64,000 nt of DNA. It comes from Sporomusa sphaeroides DSM 2875. GTDB lineage: Bacteria > Bacillota > Negativicutes > Sporomusales > Sporomusaceae. The stretch's first letter is position 1. The number at the start of each line of letters is the position of its first letter. The translations under genes were made by a program, and so were the position numbers. Location: assembly GCF_001941975.2 (NCBI RefSeq), contig NZ_CP146991.1:576501-640500 (forward strand). The letters are read 5' to 3'. Below are positions 26,217 to 35,011 of this stretch, one piece after another. The notes under the pieces are model-generated. The model was given only the letters and a program-made list of their open reading frames with translations, had not been told where the DNA came from and made no database searches.

Positions 26217-27068
26217 ATGGCAAAGAAGACAATTAATGATTTTGCCCAAATGGTGGAAAATGGAGAAAAGATTGTATATTTGACGGCATATGATTATCTT
26301 ACGGCTAAAATGCAGGAAAAAGCCGGAGTTGATATGATCCTGGTGGGTGATTCGCTGGGGATGGTGTGCCTGGGTTATGATACCACCTTCCCGGTAACTA
26401 TGGATGATATGGTCCGTCATTGTCAGGCAGTACGCCGTGGCGCACCCAATACTTTTATTGTCGGTGATATGCCGTATATGTCCTACCAGAAATCCGACGA
26501 AGACGCCGTAGCCAATGCCGGTCGTTTGGTGAAAGAAGCGCTGGTGGATTGCATCAAATTAGAGGGTGGCGGCCCGCTCATTGCCAGCCGGATTAGAGCT
26601 ATCCAGCAAGCCGGCATCCTGGTAATGGGTCATATTGGCCTGACCCCGCAACTCATGGGCCAAATCGGTGGTTATAAAGCCCAGGGCCGCAGTGCGTCGG
26701 CTGCGATGAAAATCGTAAATGAGGCCAAAGCCGTTGAAGCAGCCGGTGCCTTCAGCATTCTGGTGGAAGGTGTGCCGACGGCGGTAGGCAAAGCTATTGC
26801 CGGCAGGGCCGGTATTCCGATTCTGGGTATTGGCGCCGGTTCCGGCACCCATGGTCAGCTGCTGATCTATGCCGACATGGTTGGCATGTATGATAACTTT
26901 ACGCCGAAATTTGTTAAGAAATACGCCAATGTTGGCGAACACCTGACCAATGCTTTTAAAGCCTATACCGAGGAAGTCCGGCAGGGACAGTTCCCGGATG
27001 ATGCGGAACATACTTACAAAATGAGTGCTGAAGAAGAAAAGGAATTTCTCACGTTGCTGGCTAAATAA
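26217..27068 (+). CDS. PanB-type hydroxymethyltransferase/aldolase (PanB2)
   Basis: 283 residues with the full PanB signature: LTAYDYLTAKM, LVGDSLGM, IVGDMPYMSY, CIKLEGG, HIGLTPQ, GGYKAQG, Glu in LVEGVP and GIGAGSGTHGQ. It is nearly identical to the third PanB gene at 40393 (six residue differences, five of them in the last 14 residues), so one copy derives recently from the other. The start ATG 26217 matches the start of that copy; AAGGGG lies about 11 bp upstream. It forms a tandem pair with PanB1 in the dehydratase 1 operon. Likely reactions are reversible hydroxymethyl transfer between tetrahydrofolate and a 2-oxo acid. Confidence 0.93.
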   Translation: MAKKTINDFAQMVENGEKIVYLTAYDYLTAKMQEKAGVDMILVGDSLGMVCLGYDTTFPVTMDDMVRHCQAVRRGAPNTFIVGDMPYMSYQKSDEDAVANAGRLVKEALVDCIKLEGGGPLIASRIRAIQQAGILVMGHIGLTPQLMGQIGGYKAQGRSASAAMKIVNEAKAVEAAGAFSILVEGVPTAVGKAIAGRAGIPILGIGAGSGTHGQLLIYADMVGMYDNFTPKFVKKYANVGEHLTNAFKAYTEEVRQGQFPDDAEHTYKMSAEEEKEFLTLLAK

Positions 27069-27087
27069 TAAGTAGCGGCAAGGGTGG

Positions 27088-27123
27088 AAAAGAGGCTGTG
27101 AGGCGCAACCTCCAGCCTCTTTT
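27088..27123 (+). terminator. Hairpin between PanB2 and the LarA-type gene
   Basis: AAAAGAGGCTG pairs with CAGCCTCTTTT (27113-27123). It may end or attenuate the 23661-27068 transcript before larA. Confidence 0.75.
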
Positions 27124-27145
27124 AATAAAAGCTGCCGGTACAAAG

Positions 27146-27188
27146 CCCGGCGCGGACGGCCGTTAGCTACGCTGCGCCGCTGGCGCTT
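27146..27188. repeat. GC-rich palindromic repeat, related to 42891-42960
   Basis: CGCGGACGGCCGTTAGC, then GCTGCGCCGCTGGCGCTT; the same order of blocks (GCGGGCGGCCGT, AACGCTGGGCCGCTGGCGCTT) recurs at 42896-42932. Both lie in gene gaps of the same locus. Confidence 0.5.
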
Positions 27189-27220
27189 AATAAAAACTAT
27201 AAGTAAAGAGGTGTTGAAAC

Positions 27221-28510
27221 ATGAGGAATTTTACGGTAAAGTGCGGCAAAGAAGAGCTGAGCTTCTCTGTTCCTAAAGAACAAGTATTGCACGAAATTAT
27301 TGGCCGGGAGTATCCGCCGGTTGCTGATATCCCTCAGGCGGTGCGCGAAGCATTGCTCAGGCCGATTGATGCGCCGCCGCTGAAGGAGCTCGTAAGACCT
27401 GGTGAAACGGTTGCCATTGCTGTCAGTGATATTACGCGTGCCTGGCAGCGGATGCCGCTGGTGTTGCCGGAAATCCTTGCCACCCTTAACCAAGCCGGGG
27501 TTCCGGACAGTAATATTACGATTATTATTGCGGTAGGCGGACATCGCCAAAATACCGAAGCAGAGTTTGTCCAACTGTGCGGCAAGGAAATTTGCGAGCG
27601 GGTTAAAGTCGTCAACCATGATGCCTGGGATACGGAGAATATGGTCTATTATGGTACGACCAGCCGGGGGACGGAGGTTTCGATTAACAAGATAGCCGCC
27701 GAAGCTGACAGGCTGATCCTGACAGGCGGCATTATTTATCATTATATGGCAGGCTTTGGCGGCGGTCGTAAGAGTGTTGTTCCGGGGATCAGTTCCATTA
27801 AAACTATTCGCCAGAACCACCTGTGGGGGCTTGGCGCCGAGGTGGGGTCAGGCTCTAATCCTAATGCTGCCTCCCGGAAAACACTGGGCAACGACCTGCA
27901 TGAAGATATGATGGAGATTGCCGGTTTTGTTCAACCGGACTTTATCATTAATATGGTGCCGACACCTGACGGACAATATGCCGGGATTTTTGCCGGTAAT
28001 TGGGTTTCGGCCTGGCAGGAAGGCTGCAAACTGGTAGATCAGCTGTACGGTGTGGAAATTGAGGCTCTGGCCGATATTACGGTTGCCAGTGCCGGCGGTT
28101 ACCCTAAAGATATCAATCTTTATCAAACAGGTAAAACTATGGATAACGCTTATTATGCCGTTAAAAAGGGCGGTGTGGTAGTGCTGCTGAGTGAGTGCGA
28201 AGATATTTATGAGCCACAGGAATTTTCCCGCTGGTTTGGCTATGATGATACGCTGGCTATGGAAAAGGCACTGCGCGCAGATTTTGGCATACCCGGCTGG
28301 GTGGCGCTCAAAGAAGTCGAATGCAGCAACCACGCCACCTATGTCATGGTAACCCGTCCTGAAAATGCCGAGCTTGTGGCCAAGACAGGCATGATTCCCA
28401 CAACCACACTGGAGGAGGCACTCCGGATTGCCAGAGAAAAATGCGGTGTTGAAAAACCCATGTATACGGTAATGCCGCAGGGAGCAAACACACTGCCTAT
28501 TCTAAAGTAA
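27221..28510 (+). CDS. LarA-family nickel-pincer racemase/2-epimerase
   Basis: 429 residues. LarA hallmarks: the His in VGGHRQNTE, the His in GGIIYHYMAGF, and the Lys in GGGRKSVVPGI that carries the nickel-pincer nucleotide. LarA itself racemises lactate; characterised homologues act on malate, other 2-hydroxy acids and aldonates (C2 epimerisation). The gene follows PanB2 after 152 bp in the same direction. In this setting I infer C2 epimerisation of a hydroxy or sugar acid so that the stereospecific dehydratases can use it. The cofactor-making genes larB, larC and larE are not in the window. Confidence 0.9.
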   Translation: MRNFTVKCGKEELSFSVPKEQVLHEIIGREYPPVADIPQAVREALLRPIDAPPLKELVRPGETVAIAVSDITRAWQRMPLVLPEILATLNQAGVPDSNITIIIAVGGHRQNTEAEFVQLCGKEICERVKVVNHDAWDTENMVYYGTTSRGTEVSINKIAAEADRLILTGGIIYHYMAGFGGGRKSVVPGISSIKTIRQNHLWGLGAEVGSGSNPNAASRKTLGNDLHEDMMEIAGFVQPDFIINMVPTPDGQYAGIFAGNWVSAWQEGCKLVDQLYGVEIEALADITVASAGGYPKDINLYQTGKTMDNAYYAVKKGGVVVLLSECEDIYEPQEFSRWFGYDDTLAMEKALRADFGIPGWVALKEVECSNHATYVMVTRPENAELVAKTGMIPTTTLEEALRIAREKCGVEKPMYTVMPQGANTLPILK

Positions 28511-28795
28511 GACCACCTGGGGTTGTGCAATAAATTCATAGTGAATATCAATAAATTCAGGAGGTAATTACCTGCCGGTTAACCAATACTATAATTAATG
28601 AAAATTTGAAAAATTGCGATGAAGAATAAAGCCGCTTTTTTCCGGATGCGGCGGCAAAGTAGCTTAATTCCAAGCAGGGAGCCAGGGCTGAAGGGGGAAA
28701 CCTCACAGCCCTTTGTGCAATTCGGGAATGCAGGAGTTTAGCCATCAATGGATAAATTATTAGTGATACGATACTGATGTTATGAGGTATGCAGC
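28511..28795. other. Intergenic region before sensor kinase, with hairpin
   Basis: Contains a hairpin AGGGCTG (28684-28690)/CAGCCCT (28706-28712) followed by TTTG, a likely weak terminator of the upstream operon, and a partial match (TAAAGCCGCTTTTTTC) to the conserved promoter region of the dehydratase genes. No gene is seen. Confidence 0.5.
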
Positions 28796-30364
28796 ATGAC
28801 CATTGACATTATTAACAAAATAAAGGATTCTCTGCAATTAGAAATTGTCAGTGATCAGCATTTTGATTGGGGAGAACAGTACTGGCTGCAATTAGAACCG
28901 GACAGTTCGGGCATTCAGCCCACAGTGTCTGTAGCTATTGTATATCCCGGTGCCTGGCAGCAGTCGCATGTGCATACCGGTTTTATTGAAATTATCATTG
29001 GTCTTGATGGCGTAACCACGCATTATTGCAATGAACGGGAAATAAGACTGGGTGAAGGTAAAATCGGCTATATCAGTGAGGGTGGAAAACACTGGCTTGC
29101 CAATCGCTCCTCCAAACCGACGGCTTTTCTTAGCATTGTTCACTCGGTGATTCCCAAGCCGTTGAAAGAAGTCAGTATGTCCGGAGATATTGTTCTCACA
29201 GAAGTGGCTAAGGCCATTAATCTTGACAGTATTGTGGAAAAGCTGTCCCAATCGGTGCAGATGACGGTTACACTTATTGATGAGGCAGGCAATTTCCTGA
29301 CAGATAAAGACAACCTGCCGGAAATTTGCCAGAGCTGTCTGGATGAGAAAAGCGGCGATTGTGTCCTGCATGAGGCAACTGAGCGGCAGGCATATGCGGG
29401 ACAACGGATTTTTCATTGCAAATTTGGTGTTTCTGCCATTCAAAGCCCGTTTATTGTCAATGGCAAGGTATTGGGCTATCTTGGCTGTGGCTATGGAAGA
29501 ATGTCAACAAACTTAACCCAACTGGTTCCGGAAAATTTCGCCGTCAACAGTGCGCAGGAAGCTTATTTTAAACTGAACTTTATTCACCGGAACCATCTTA
29601 ATTCGGTGGCCGAAACCCTGTCATTGGTAAGTGCTTCACTGGTACAGCTGATGATTGACTCCATGAAAGAAAAAGAGTTGAGTTACTACCGGATCAATCT
29701 AGTCCAGGAGCGGGAAATGCAGGCACGGCTGCATCACTCCTTAAGCCAGGCGCGGCTAAAATTTCTGGAATCGCAGGTCAATCCGCATTTTCTCTTTAAT
29801 ACCCTAAATACTATTTCCCAACAGGCCGAAATGGATGGTGCCACCACCCTGGCGTCATTAACGTATTCACTCTCCAATCTGCTGAGATTAAGCCTGGGAA
29901 AAGCCGAGTCGTTAGTTACCATCGAAGAGGAATTAAGCTATGTCCGGGATTACTTGTTTATTCAGCAGACCCGGTTTCCCGACAAATTTGCTGTTGCCAT
30001 TGACATTGAGCCCGCTATGCTGGAAGTGAAAATTCCTTTCATGACAATCATGGTTTTAATTGAGAACTCCATCTTGCATGGGTTTAAGGATGTTGCCCAG
30101 CAGGGACAACTGCTGGTGCGGGCGTATAAAGAGGATAATTGCGGCATTATTGAGGTGCATGACAATGGCTGTGGTATAGCTAAACACATTGGGGCAGCGG
30201 TGCGTGAGCTGTCCGGCGATGATTATGACCCGCCAAGCCTGAAAGGTATCGGGATTAAGAATATCTTCCTGCGATTAAAGCATTATTATGGAGATATGTT
30301 TACATTTACTATTGAACGCTTGGAAGCGGGGGGGACTTTGGCCCGGATTGTCTTGCGGTTATAG
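28796..30364 (+). CDS. Soluble sensor histidine kinase: cupin - PocR - LytS-type kinase
   Basis: 522 residues without a membrane segment. Residues about 1-125 look like a cupin (AIVYPGAWQQSHVHTGFIEI with HxH and Glu, then GEGKIGYISEGGKHWL). Residues about 138-270 are a PocR sensory domain with its Cys-rich region (EICQSCLDEKSGDC, FHCKFG). From about 310 a LytS/YesM-type kinase follows: SQVNPHFLFNTLNTISQQAE with the phospho-acceptor His and an HATPase (ENSILHGF, DNGCGI, GIGIKNI). It should sense a cytoplasmic small molecule, perhaps a pathway intermediate. Its partner is the AraC-type regulator at 30632; repeat copy C separates them and supplies the last two bases of the stop codon. Confidence 0.9.
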   Translation: MTIDIINKIKDSLQLEIVSDQHFDWGEQYWLQLEPDSSGIQPTVSVAIVYPGAWQQSHVHTGFIEIIIGLDGVTTHYCNEREIRLGEGKIGYISEGGKHWLANRSSKPTAFLSIVHSVIPKPLKEVSMSGDIVLTEVAKAINLDSIVEKLSQSVQMTVTLIDEAGNFLTDKDNLPEICQSCLDEKSGDCVLHEATERQAYAGQRIFHCKFGVSAIQSPFIVNGKVLGYLGCGYGRMSTNLTQLVPENFAVNSAQEAYFKLNFIHRNHLNSVAETLSLVSASLVQLMIDSMKEKELSYYRINLVQEREMQARLHHSLSQARLKFLESQVNPHFLFNTLNTISQQAEMDGATTLASLTYSLSNLLRLSLGKAESLVTIEEELSYVRDYLFIQQTRFPDKFAVAIDIEPAMLEVKIPFMTIMVLIENSILHGFKDVAQQGQLLVRAYKEDNCGIIEVHDNGCGIAKHIGAAVRELSGDDYDPPSLKGIGIKNIFLRLKHYYGDMFTFTIERLEAGGTLARIVLRL

Positions 30365-30595
30365 TAGTCCACCAAGCCCAAAGCCATAGTGTTCTTATCG
30401 CGAGATTTCCCGCCCAGCTTCGTTGGCCCACGGGGGCATAAGGGCAACATCGGTTTCTGCTGTCGCTGTCGCTCAGCACAAACCGTGTTTACTTTATCGT
30501 CACCTTACATATGTCCGATATGCGCGGCTCCTCCGCCTTGCTGGACGAAAAATCTCGCGCAATTCATCCTATAGCTTTAGACTTGGCGGACTACT
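30363..30595. repeat. Dispersed palindromic repeat, long form (copy C)
   Basis: 233 bp from AGTAGTCC to GGACTACT, in inverse orientation to copy B and almost identical to it over the full length. The first two bases are also the last two bases of the kinase stop codon TAG, and the element ends 37 bp before the response regulator start, so it lies within a two-component gene pair. The short frames across it are not genes. Confidence 0.88.
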
Positions 30596-30631
30596 GGCTT
30601 GTTTTCACACTAAACGAGTGGAGGAGAACAA

Positions 30632-32200
30632 ATGTACAAGATGATTATCGCCGACGATGAACCTGCTGTACGCCGTTACCTGCGTTATATTGTAAATCAG
30701 CATAACCTGCCTTTCGAAATTTGCGGGGAGGCGGCAGATGGTGAGCAGGCCGTGCAGCTGGTGGACCGGTATCAACCGGAGTTTGTTATCCTGGACATTA
30801 ATATGCCGGTTATGAATGGGCTTGAGGCGGCTGAGATTATCCGGGAGAAGCACCGGGATACCATCATTTATATCTTAACGGCTTATGGTCAGTTTGAGTA
30901 TGCTCAACAAGCGCTTCGAACCCAGGTTGCCGACTATCTTCTGAAACCCATTAAACCGGATCAATTGGCCGATACCCTCCGGAAAGGCATCTCCAGCGCG
31001 CTGAGTCAACGCATAGCCTGTCAGCGGCTTCAGCGTATGGAGCGGCAAATTGCCAAGGACAAGCCTGTTGTCAACCGGCAGAAATTATTTGAACTTTTGA
31101 AAAATGACGGTGATAATCCACAGACACTGCCTTTGCTGCAGCGTATTTCGGCAAAAGAGGACTTTTTTCCGGCAGCCGTACTGTCTGCTTCGTACTGGCC
31201 CGGTTCCGGCAGCTCTCACATGGAGGGGCTGGGGAAACGGCTGCTGCAGGAAGGGGTGGAACTTTTTGGCGGGCATGCCATTGTGACTTCCTTTAGCGAA
31301 GAATTGGTTATGATTTTTAACCGCTGGGATTATGATGTGCGCTGTATGCTGCAGCACCAGTTAGAAGAGTGGGAGCAAAAATACGGCATTACTTTTTGTG
31401 CTGCGGTAAGCCTGGTTGTCAGGCCGTCACAGCTTGGCGCAGATTACAAAAAGGCTAAGAAAAAACGGGCAACCGGTTTATTTTGGCGCCAGCAGGGGCT
31501 TTTGGTTATCGACAGTGCTGTGGATGGGTCAGCGGAAATGGATTGTGAAGCTGTGCAAAAGCAAATCCGGGAGTGTCTGCTGGAAAGGAAACCGGACGGA
31601 GCCAAAAAAGCGTTTTATCAGTTTTTAAGTGAAGCGAAAGAGCGGGCGTGTCAGCCGGAAGCCGTGCACGCGGCAGTTATAAAAATAGTCAATAAGCTTA
31701 TTGAAAAGTATGCTGAGTATATTATTTCCGACAAGGATGCCAGTCTGCTGCGTAAAAAAATTATCAGTGAAGTCAATCAGGCTTCTTCGGTAGCTGAGTT
31801 AGAACAATGCTTGTACAGCTTGATTGACAGCCTGGAAAGCAAGCTTGGCTCTGCTGATCAAAACAGCGCCGGGCAGGCGGTGAAATGGGCGGTTGAATAT
31901 ATCAATAACAATTATCATAAAGACCTTACGCTGGAACAATTTGCTGAAAAGCTATTTATGAGCACAGGCTATTTTTGCCGTATTTTCAAGAAACATGCCG
32001 GCGAAGGATATGCGGCCTACCTGACCTCTGTGCGCCTGGAGAAAGCCAGGGAAATATTGTTAAGCGGCAAATATACCGTTGCCGAGGTTGCCCATATGGT
32101 TGGCTTCCGTGATGCCAGTTATTTTAGCAGTGTGTTTAAAAAACACTACCGGCAATCACCGAGTATGCTGGTTGCTTCTATAACCAAATCAGGCTCCTGA
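30632..32200 (+). CDS. AraC-type response regulator (YesN family)
   Basis: 522 residues. Receiver domain about 1-120 (IIADDEPAVRR, phospho-Asp in FVILDINMPVMNG, Thr/Lys in YILTAYG and LLKPIKP), a poorly conserved middle, and a C-terminal AraC double helix-turn-helix (YINNNYHKDLTLEQFAEKLF … AEVAHMVGFRDASYFSSVFK). GGAGGAG lies 9 bp before the ATG. It is the partner of the cupin-PocR kinase and presumably activates promoters in this locus; the paired direct repeats at 23446 and 38426 with no -35 box fit AraC-type binding. Confidence 0.95.
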   Translation: MYKMIIADDEPAVRRYLRYIVNQHNLPFEICGEAADGEQAVQLVDRYQPEFVILDINMPVMNGLEAAEIIREKHRDTIIYILTAYGQFEYAQQALRTQVADYLLKPIKPDQLADTLRKGISSALSQRIACQRLQRMERQIAKDKPVVNRQKLFELLKNDGDNPQTLPLLQRISAKEDFFPAAVLSASYWPGSGSSHMEGLGKRLLQEGVELFGGHAIVTSFSEELVMIFNRWDYDVRCMLQHQLEEWEQKYGITFCAAVSLVVRPSQLGADYKKAKKKRATGLFWRQQGLLVIDSAVDGSAEMDCEAVQKQIRECLLERKPDGAKKAFYQFLSEAKERACQPEAVHAAVIKIVNKLIEKYAEYIISDKDASLLRKKIISEVNQASSVAELEQCLYSLIDSLESKLGSADQNSAGQAVKWAVEYINNNYHKDLTLEQFAEKLFMSTGYFCRIFKKHAGEGYAAYLTSVRLEKAREILLSGKYTVAEVAHMVGFRDASYFSSVFKKHYRQSPSMLVASITKSGS

Positions 32201-32235
32201 GGTTGCTCACCAAAACTAGGAAGGGGAGGATTTAT

Positions 32236-33135
32236 ATGTTTAGAGGGATATTATCGCCAAGCATTACGGTGCTTGATGCCCAGGGTAACATTGATTTTCC
32301 GGGAAACGAGCTTCATATTAACCGTTTAATTGACAAGGGGATTAACGGGATTCTGTTTCTAGGAAGTATTGGTGAATTTTTTGCCCTTTCACTGGAAGAA
32401 AAGAAAGAATTTATTACCTTTGTTACCAAAACAGTCAACAAACGGGTGCCTGTGCTTATCGGTACCGGCGGCACGGTGCAGGCGGAGGTTATTGAACTTA
32501 CCCGGTTTGCGGAACAGGCAGGCGCCGATGGCGCGGTAGTCATTGCTCCCTATTATTTCAGGCTGGACCCGGACAGTATCTACCGCTATTATGCCAATCT
32601 GGCCCGGAGCACCGCTTTGCCCATCATGCTGTATAATTTTCCTGACAGAACTGCCTTTGACCTTGGACCGGAGCTTGTCCTGCGCCTGGTCAGAGAGTTT
32701 AAGCATATTGTAGCCATTAAAGATACGGTGGATAATATTAGCCATACGCGCAAACTGATTCAGGTGGTTAAGTCCGAGTTTCCGGATTTTAGCGTTCTTT
32801 CCGGCTATGACGAATATCTGCTGCCTAATTTAATGGCAGGCGGTGACGGGACTCTCAGTGGCCTGACAAATGTAATTCCGGAGGTCTTTGCCGATTTTAT
32901 GAAGGCCTATGCCGCACGGGATTTCGGCAAGCTTGCCATAGCCCAGGCGCAAATTTCAATTTTGATGAATCTGTATGAGGTAACGTCGCCCTTTGTTGCC
33001 GGCATTAAAGGTGCTGTTGCCGCCGTGGGGGTCCCCATTGTTCCGGCAGTAAAAGAACCGGCAGTTGAGCTGACAGCTCTGCAGTCGCAAACAATTCGAA
33101 TTTTATTGGATAAAGCGGGGATAACTTCCCGGTGA
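32236..33135 (+). CDS. DapA-family aldolase (2-keto-3-deoxy acid aldolase-like)
   Basis: 299 residues, dihydrodipicolinate synthase/N-acetylneuraminate lyase superfamily. Schiff-base Lys in VAIKDTVDN (about K164), Tyr in LYNFPDRT, and a pyruvate-binding loop GSIGEFFALS in place of the usual GTTGE. Such enzymes split or form a C-C bond next to pyruvate. Lysine genes are not nearby, whereas IlvD/Edd dehydratase 2 follows at 33256; a dehydratase next to a DapA-type aldolase is the E. coli yjhG-yjhH (yagF-yagE) arrangement for pentonic acids. I therefore favour a 2-keto-3-deoxy-sugar-acid aldolase giving pyruvate and an aldehyde. ATG 32236 has AGGGGAGG upstream. Confidence 0.9.
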   Translation: MFRGILSPSITVLDAQGNIDFPGNELHINRLIDKGINGILFLGSIGEFFALSLEEKKEFITFVTKTVNKRVPVLIGTGGTVQAEVIELTRFAEQAGADGAVVIAPYYFRLDPDSIYRYYANLARSTALPIMLYNFPDRTAFDLGPELVLRLVREFKHIVAIKDTVDNISHTRKLIQVVKSEFPDFSVLSGYDEYLLPNLMAGGDGTLSGLTNVIPEVFADFMKAYAARDFGKLAIAQAQISILMNLYEVTSPFVAGIKGAVAAVGVPIVPAVKEPAVELTALQSQTIRILLDKAGITSR

Positions 33136-33255
33136 GGTTGACGAAAATCCGGGATAAAAATTTTTCTGTACAAACATGAACGATGTTTGATAATAATGAA
33201 CAATATCCTAAAACGCTGTTTTTATAGGTCAAAATCGAGTAGGAGGGGAAGGTTT

Positions 33256-34935
33256 ATGGGCAATAGGAGTCATGATATTCTAAAAAAACCCGACTGGTGC
33301 TTCAATCGGAGCGTATTTAAATCTGTGGGCTTTTCTGACGACGATTTAAACCGGCCTGTCATTGGGATCGCCAACTCCTGGAACGAGCTGGTTCCAGGTC
33401 ATGCTAACCTGCGCCAGGTTGCCGACCATGTGCGCAAAGGTATCTATCGGGCCGGCGGAGCCGTTGCCGAATTCGGAGTTATTGGGGCATGTGACGGTAC
33501 CGCCCAGGGGCATGCGGGCATGCACTATATTTTGCCTTCCAGGGATTTAATTGCCAATGATATTGAGGTAATGGTCGAGGCGCACCGGTTAGACGGCATT
33601 GTGCTGCTTGGTTCGTGTGATAAAATTGTTCCCGGTATGCTGATGGCCGCGGCCAGGCTTACCATTCCGGCTATTTTCCTAAACGGCGGGCCGATGCTGG
33701 GCGGCGTAACGTTTGACGGGCGGAAATCCGACTTAACCACTATGTCTGAAGCCTTGGGAATGCTGAAAAGCGATAAAATAGATGGCGAGACCTATGAGCA
33801 ATTAGAGGAGCTTTGCGGTCCGACCTGCGGCTCTTGCGCCTTCTATGGCACCGCTAATACCATGTGCTGTATGGCGGAAGCTATGGGAATGTCCCTGCCG
33901 GGAGCGGCGCTGGTACCGGCGGTGTATGCCGACAGGCTGAGACTGGCGGAAAGTACGGGCAAAGCTATTGTCTCGCTGGTACAGTGCCAAATAACGGCAG
34001 ATAAGGTTATCACCTATCAGTCGCTGGAAAATGCCATCAGGGTCTTAATGGCAACCGGCGGTTCAACCAACGCCGTGCTGCACCTGTCGGCGGTTGCGGC
34101 AGAACTTGGCATCGATGCCGGTGCCATGATGGCTGCCTATGACCGGCTCAGCCGGACGACGCCGCAGATTGCCAAGGTAAATCCGGCTTCGCAGTATGAT
34201 ATGGAAGATTTTCATCAGGCAGGTGGAATACCGAAAGTAATGGAGGAAATAAAACAGCTGCTGCATGGTGACAGCATTACGGTAACAGGCAAGACGGTGG
34301 CGGAAAACCTTGCCGCCTATAAATATAAATATCCCTTTAATCCCAATGTCATCAGTACCTTGGACCAACCCTTCAGCCAACAAAAAGGTCTGGCTATCTT
34401 AAAAGGAAATCTTGCGCCCGGTACTGCTGTAACCAAGCCGGCGGCCATCGATCCGGCCATGCATGTATTTACAGGCAGTGCCAAGGTATTTGACTGTGAA
34501 GAAGCCGCTGAAGCGGCCATCTTAAACGGCGGTATTGCCGCAGGCGATGTTGTTGTTATCCGCTATGAAGGTCCGAAAGGCGGACCCGGTATGCGGGAGA
34601 TGTATAAAGCTATGAAATATATTTACGGCATGGGTTTGGCCAAGAAAACGGCACTAATTACCGATGGGCGTTTTTCCGGCACAAATAATGGCTGCTTTGT
34701 CGGACATATCTCGCCGGAAGCGGCTGAGGGCGGGCCACTAGCCGCAGTGGAAAATGGTGATAAAATCACCATTGATATTCCTAACGGCAGCCTGCATTTG
34801 CATCTGTCGGAGGAGGAAATACAAGCAAGGCTGACAAAATGGCAGAGACCGCAGCCTAAGTTTACCCGCGGCTATTTGGGCGTTTACTCTAAGCTGGCAA
34901 GTTCGGCGGCGAAGGGTGCTGTAATCGAGCTGTAA
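33256..34935 (+). CDS. IlvD/Edd-family dehydratase 2
   Basis: 559 residues from ATG 33256 (AGGAGGGG upstream); an in-frame extension to 33187 has no ribosome-binding site. Motifs: GACDGTAQGHAGMHY, GSCDKIVPG, CGPTCGSCAFYGTANTM, RYEGPKGGPGMREM and LITDGRFSG. Closer in style to bacterial IlvD than dehydratase 3. It follows the DapA-type aldolase gene and probably makes its 2-keto-3-deoxy substrate from an aldonic acid; true dihydroxy-acid dehydratase activity is the alternative. Confidence 0.93.
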   Translation: MGNRSHDILKKPDWCFNRSVFKSVGFSDDDLNRPVIGIANSWNELVPGHANLRQVADHVRKGIYRAGGAVAEFGVIGACDGTAQGHAGMHYILPSRDLIANDIEVMVEAHRLDGIVLLGSCDKIVPGMLMAAARLTIPAIFLNGGPMLGGVTFDGRKSDLTTMSEALGMLKSDKIDGETYEQLEELCGPTCGSCAFYGTANTMCCMAEAMGMSLPGAALVPAVYADRLRLAESTGKAIVSLVQCQITADKVITYQSLENAIRVLMATGGSTNAVLHLSAVAAELGIDAGAMMAAYDRLSRTTPQIAKVNPASQYDMEDFHQAGGIPKVMEEIKQLLHGDSITVTGKTVAENLAAYKYKYPFNPNVISTLDQPFSQQKGLAILKGNLAPGTAVTKPAAIDPAMHVFTGSAKVFDCEEAAEAAILNGGIAAGDVVVIRYEGPKGGPGMREMYKAMKYIYGMGLAKKTALITDGRFSGTNNGCFVGHISPEAAEGGPLAAVENGDKITIDIPNGSLHLHLSEEEIQARLTKWQRPQPKFTRGYLGVYSKLASSAAKGAVIEL

Positions 34936-35011
34936 AGGGCATAATTCTTTTTCTCCCTTTTTGACAACACATCACCTGCCTGCAACAATATTTAATATAG
35001 GAGGGCTAAGC

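Noticed and set aside
23661-27068. Ile/Val-pantothenate biosynthesis operon (ilvD-panB-panB)
   Set aside because: Possible from single-gene names, but ilvBNC, leu, panC, panD and panE are absent, the genes are amplified with different subtypes, and importer, epimerase, kinase and three activators indicate catabolism.
26559-27143. Minus-strand frame of 194 codons, with a counterpart at 40735-41187
   Set aside because: Antisense to the two near-identical panB genes; the similarity between the two frames only reflects that duplication.
30389-30644. Plus-strand frames of 61 and 73 codons
   Set aside because: Entirely produced by repeat copy C; no ribosome-binding site and the product only mirrors the repeat.
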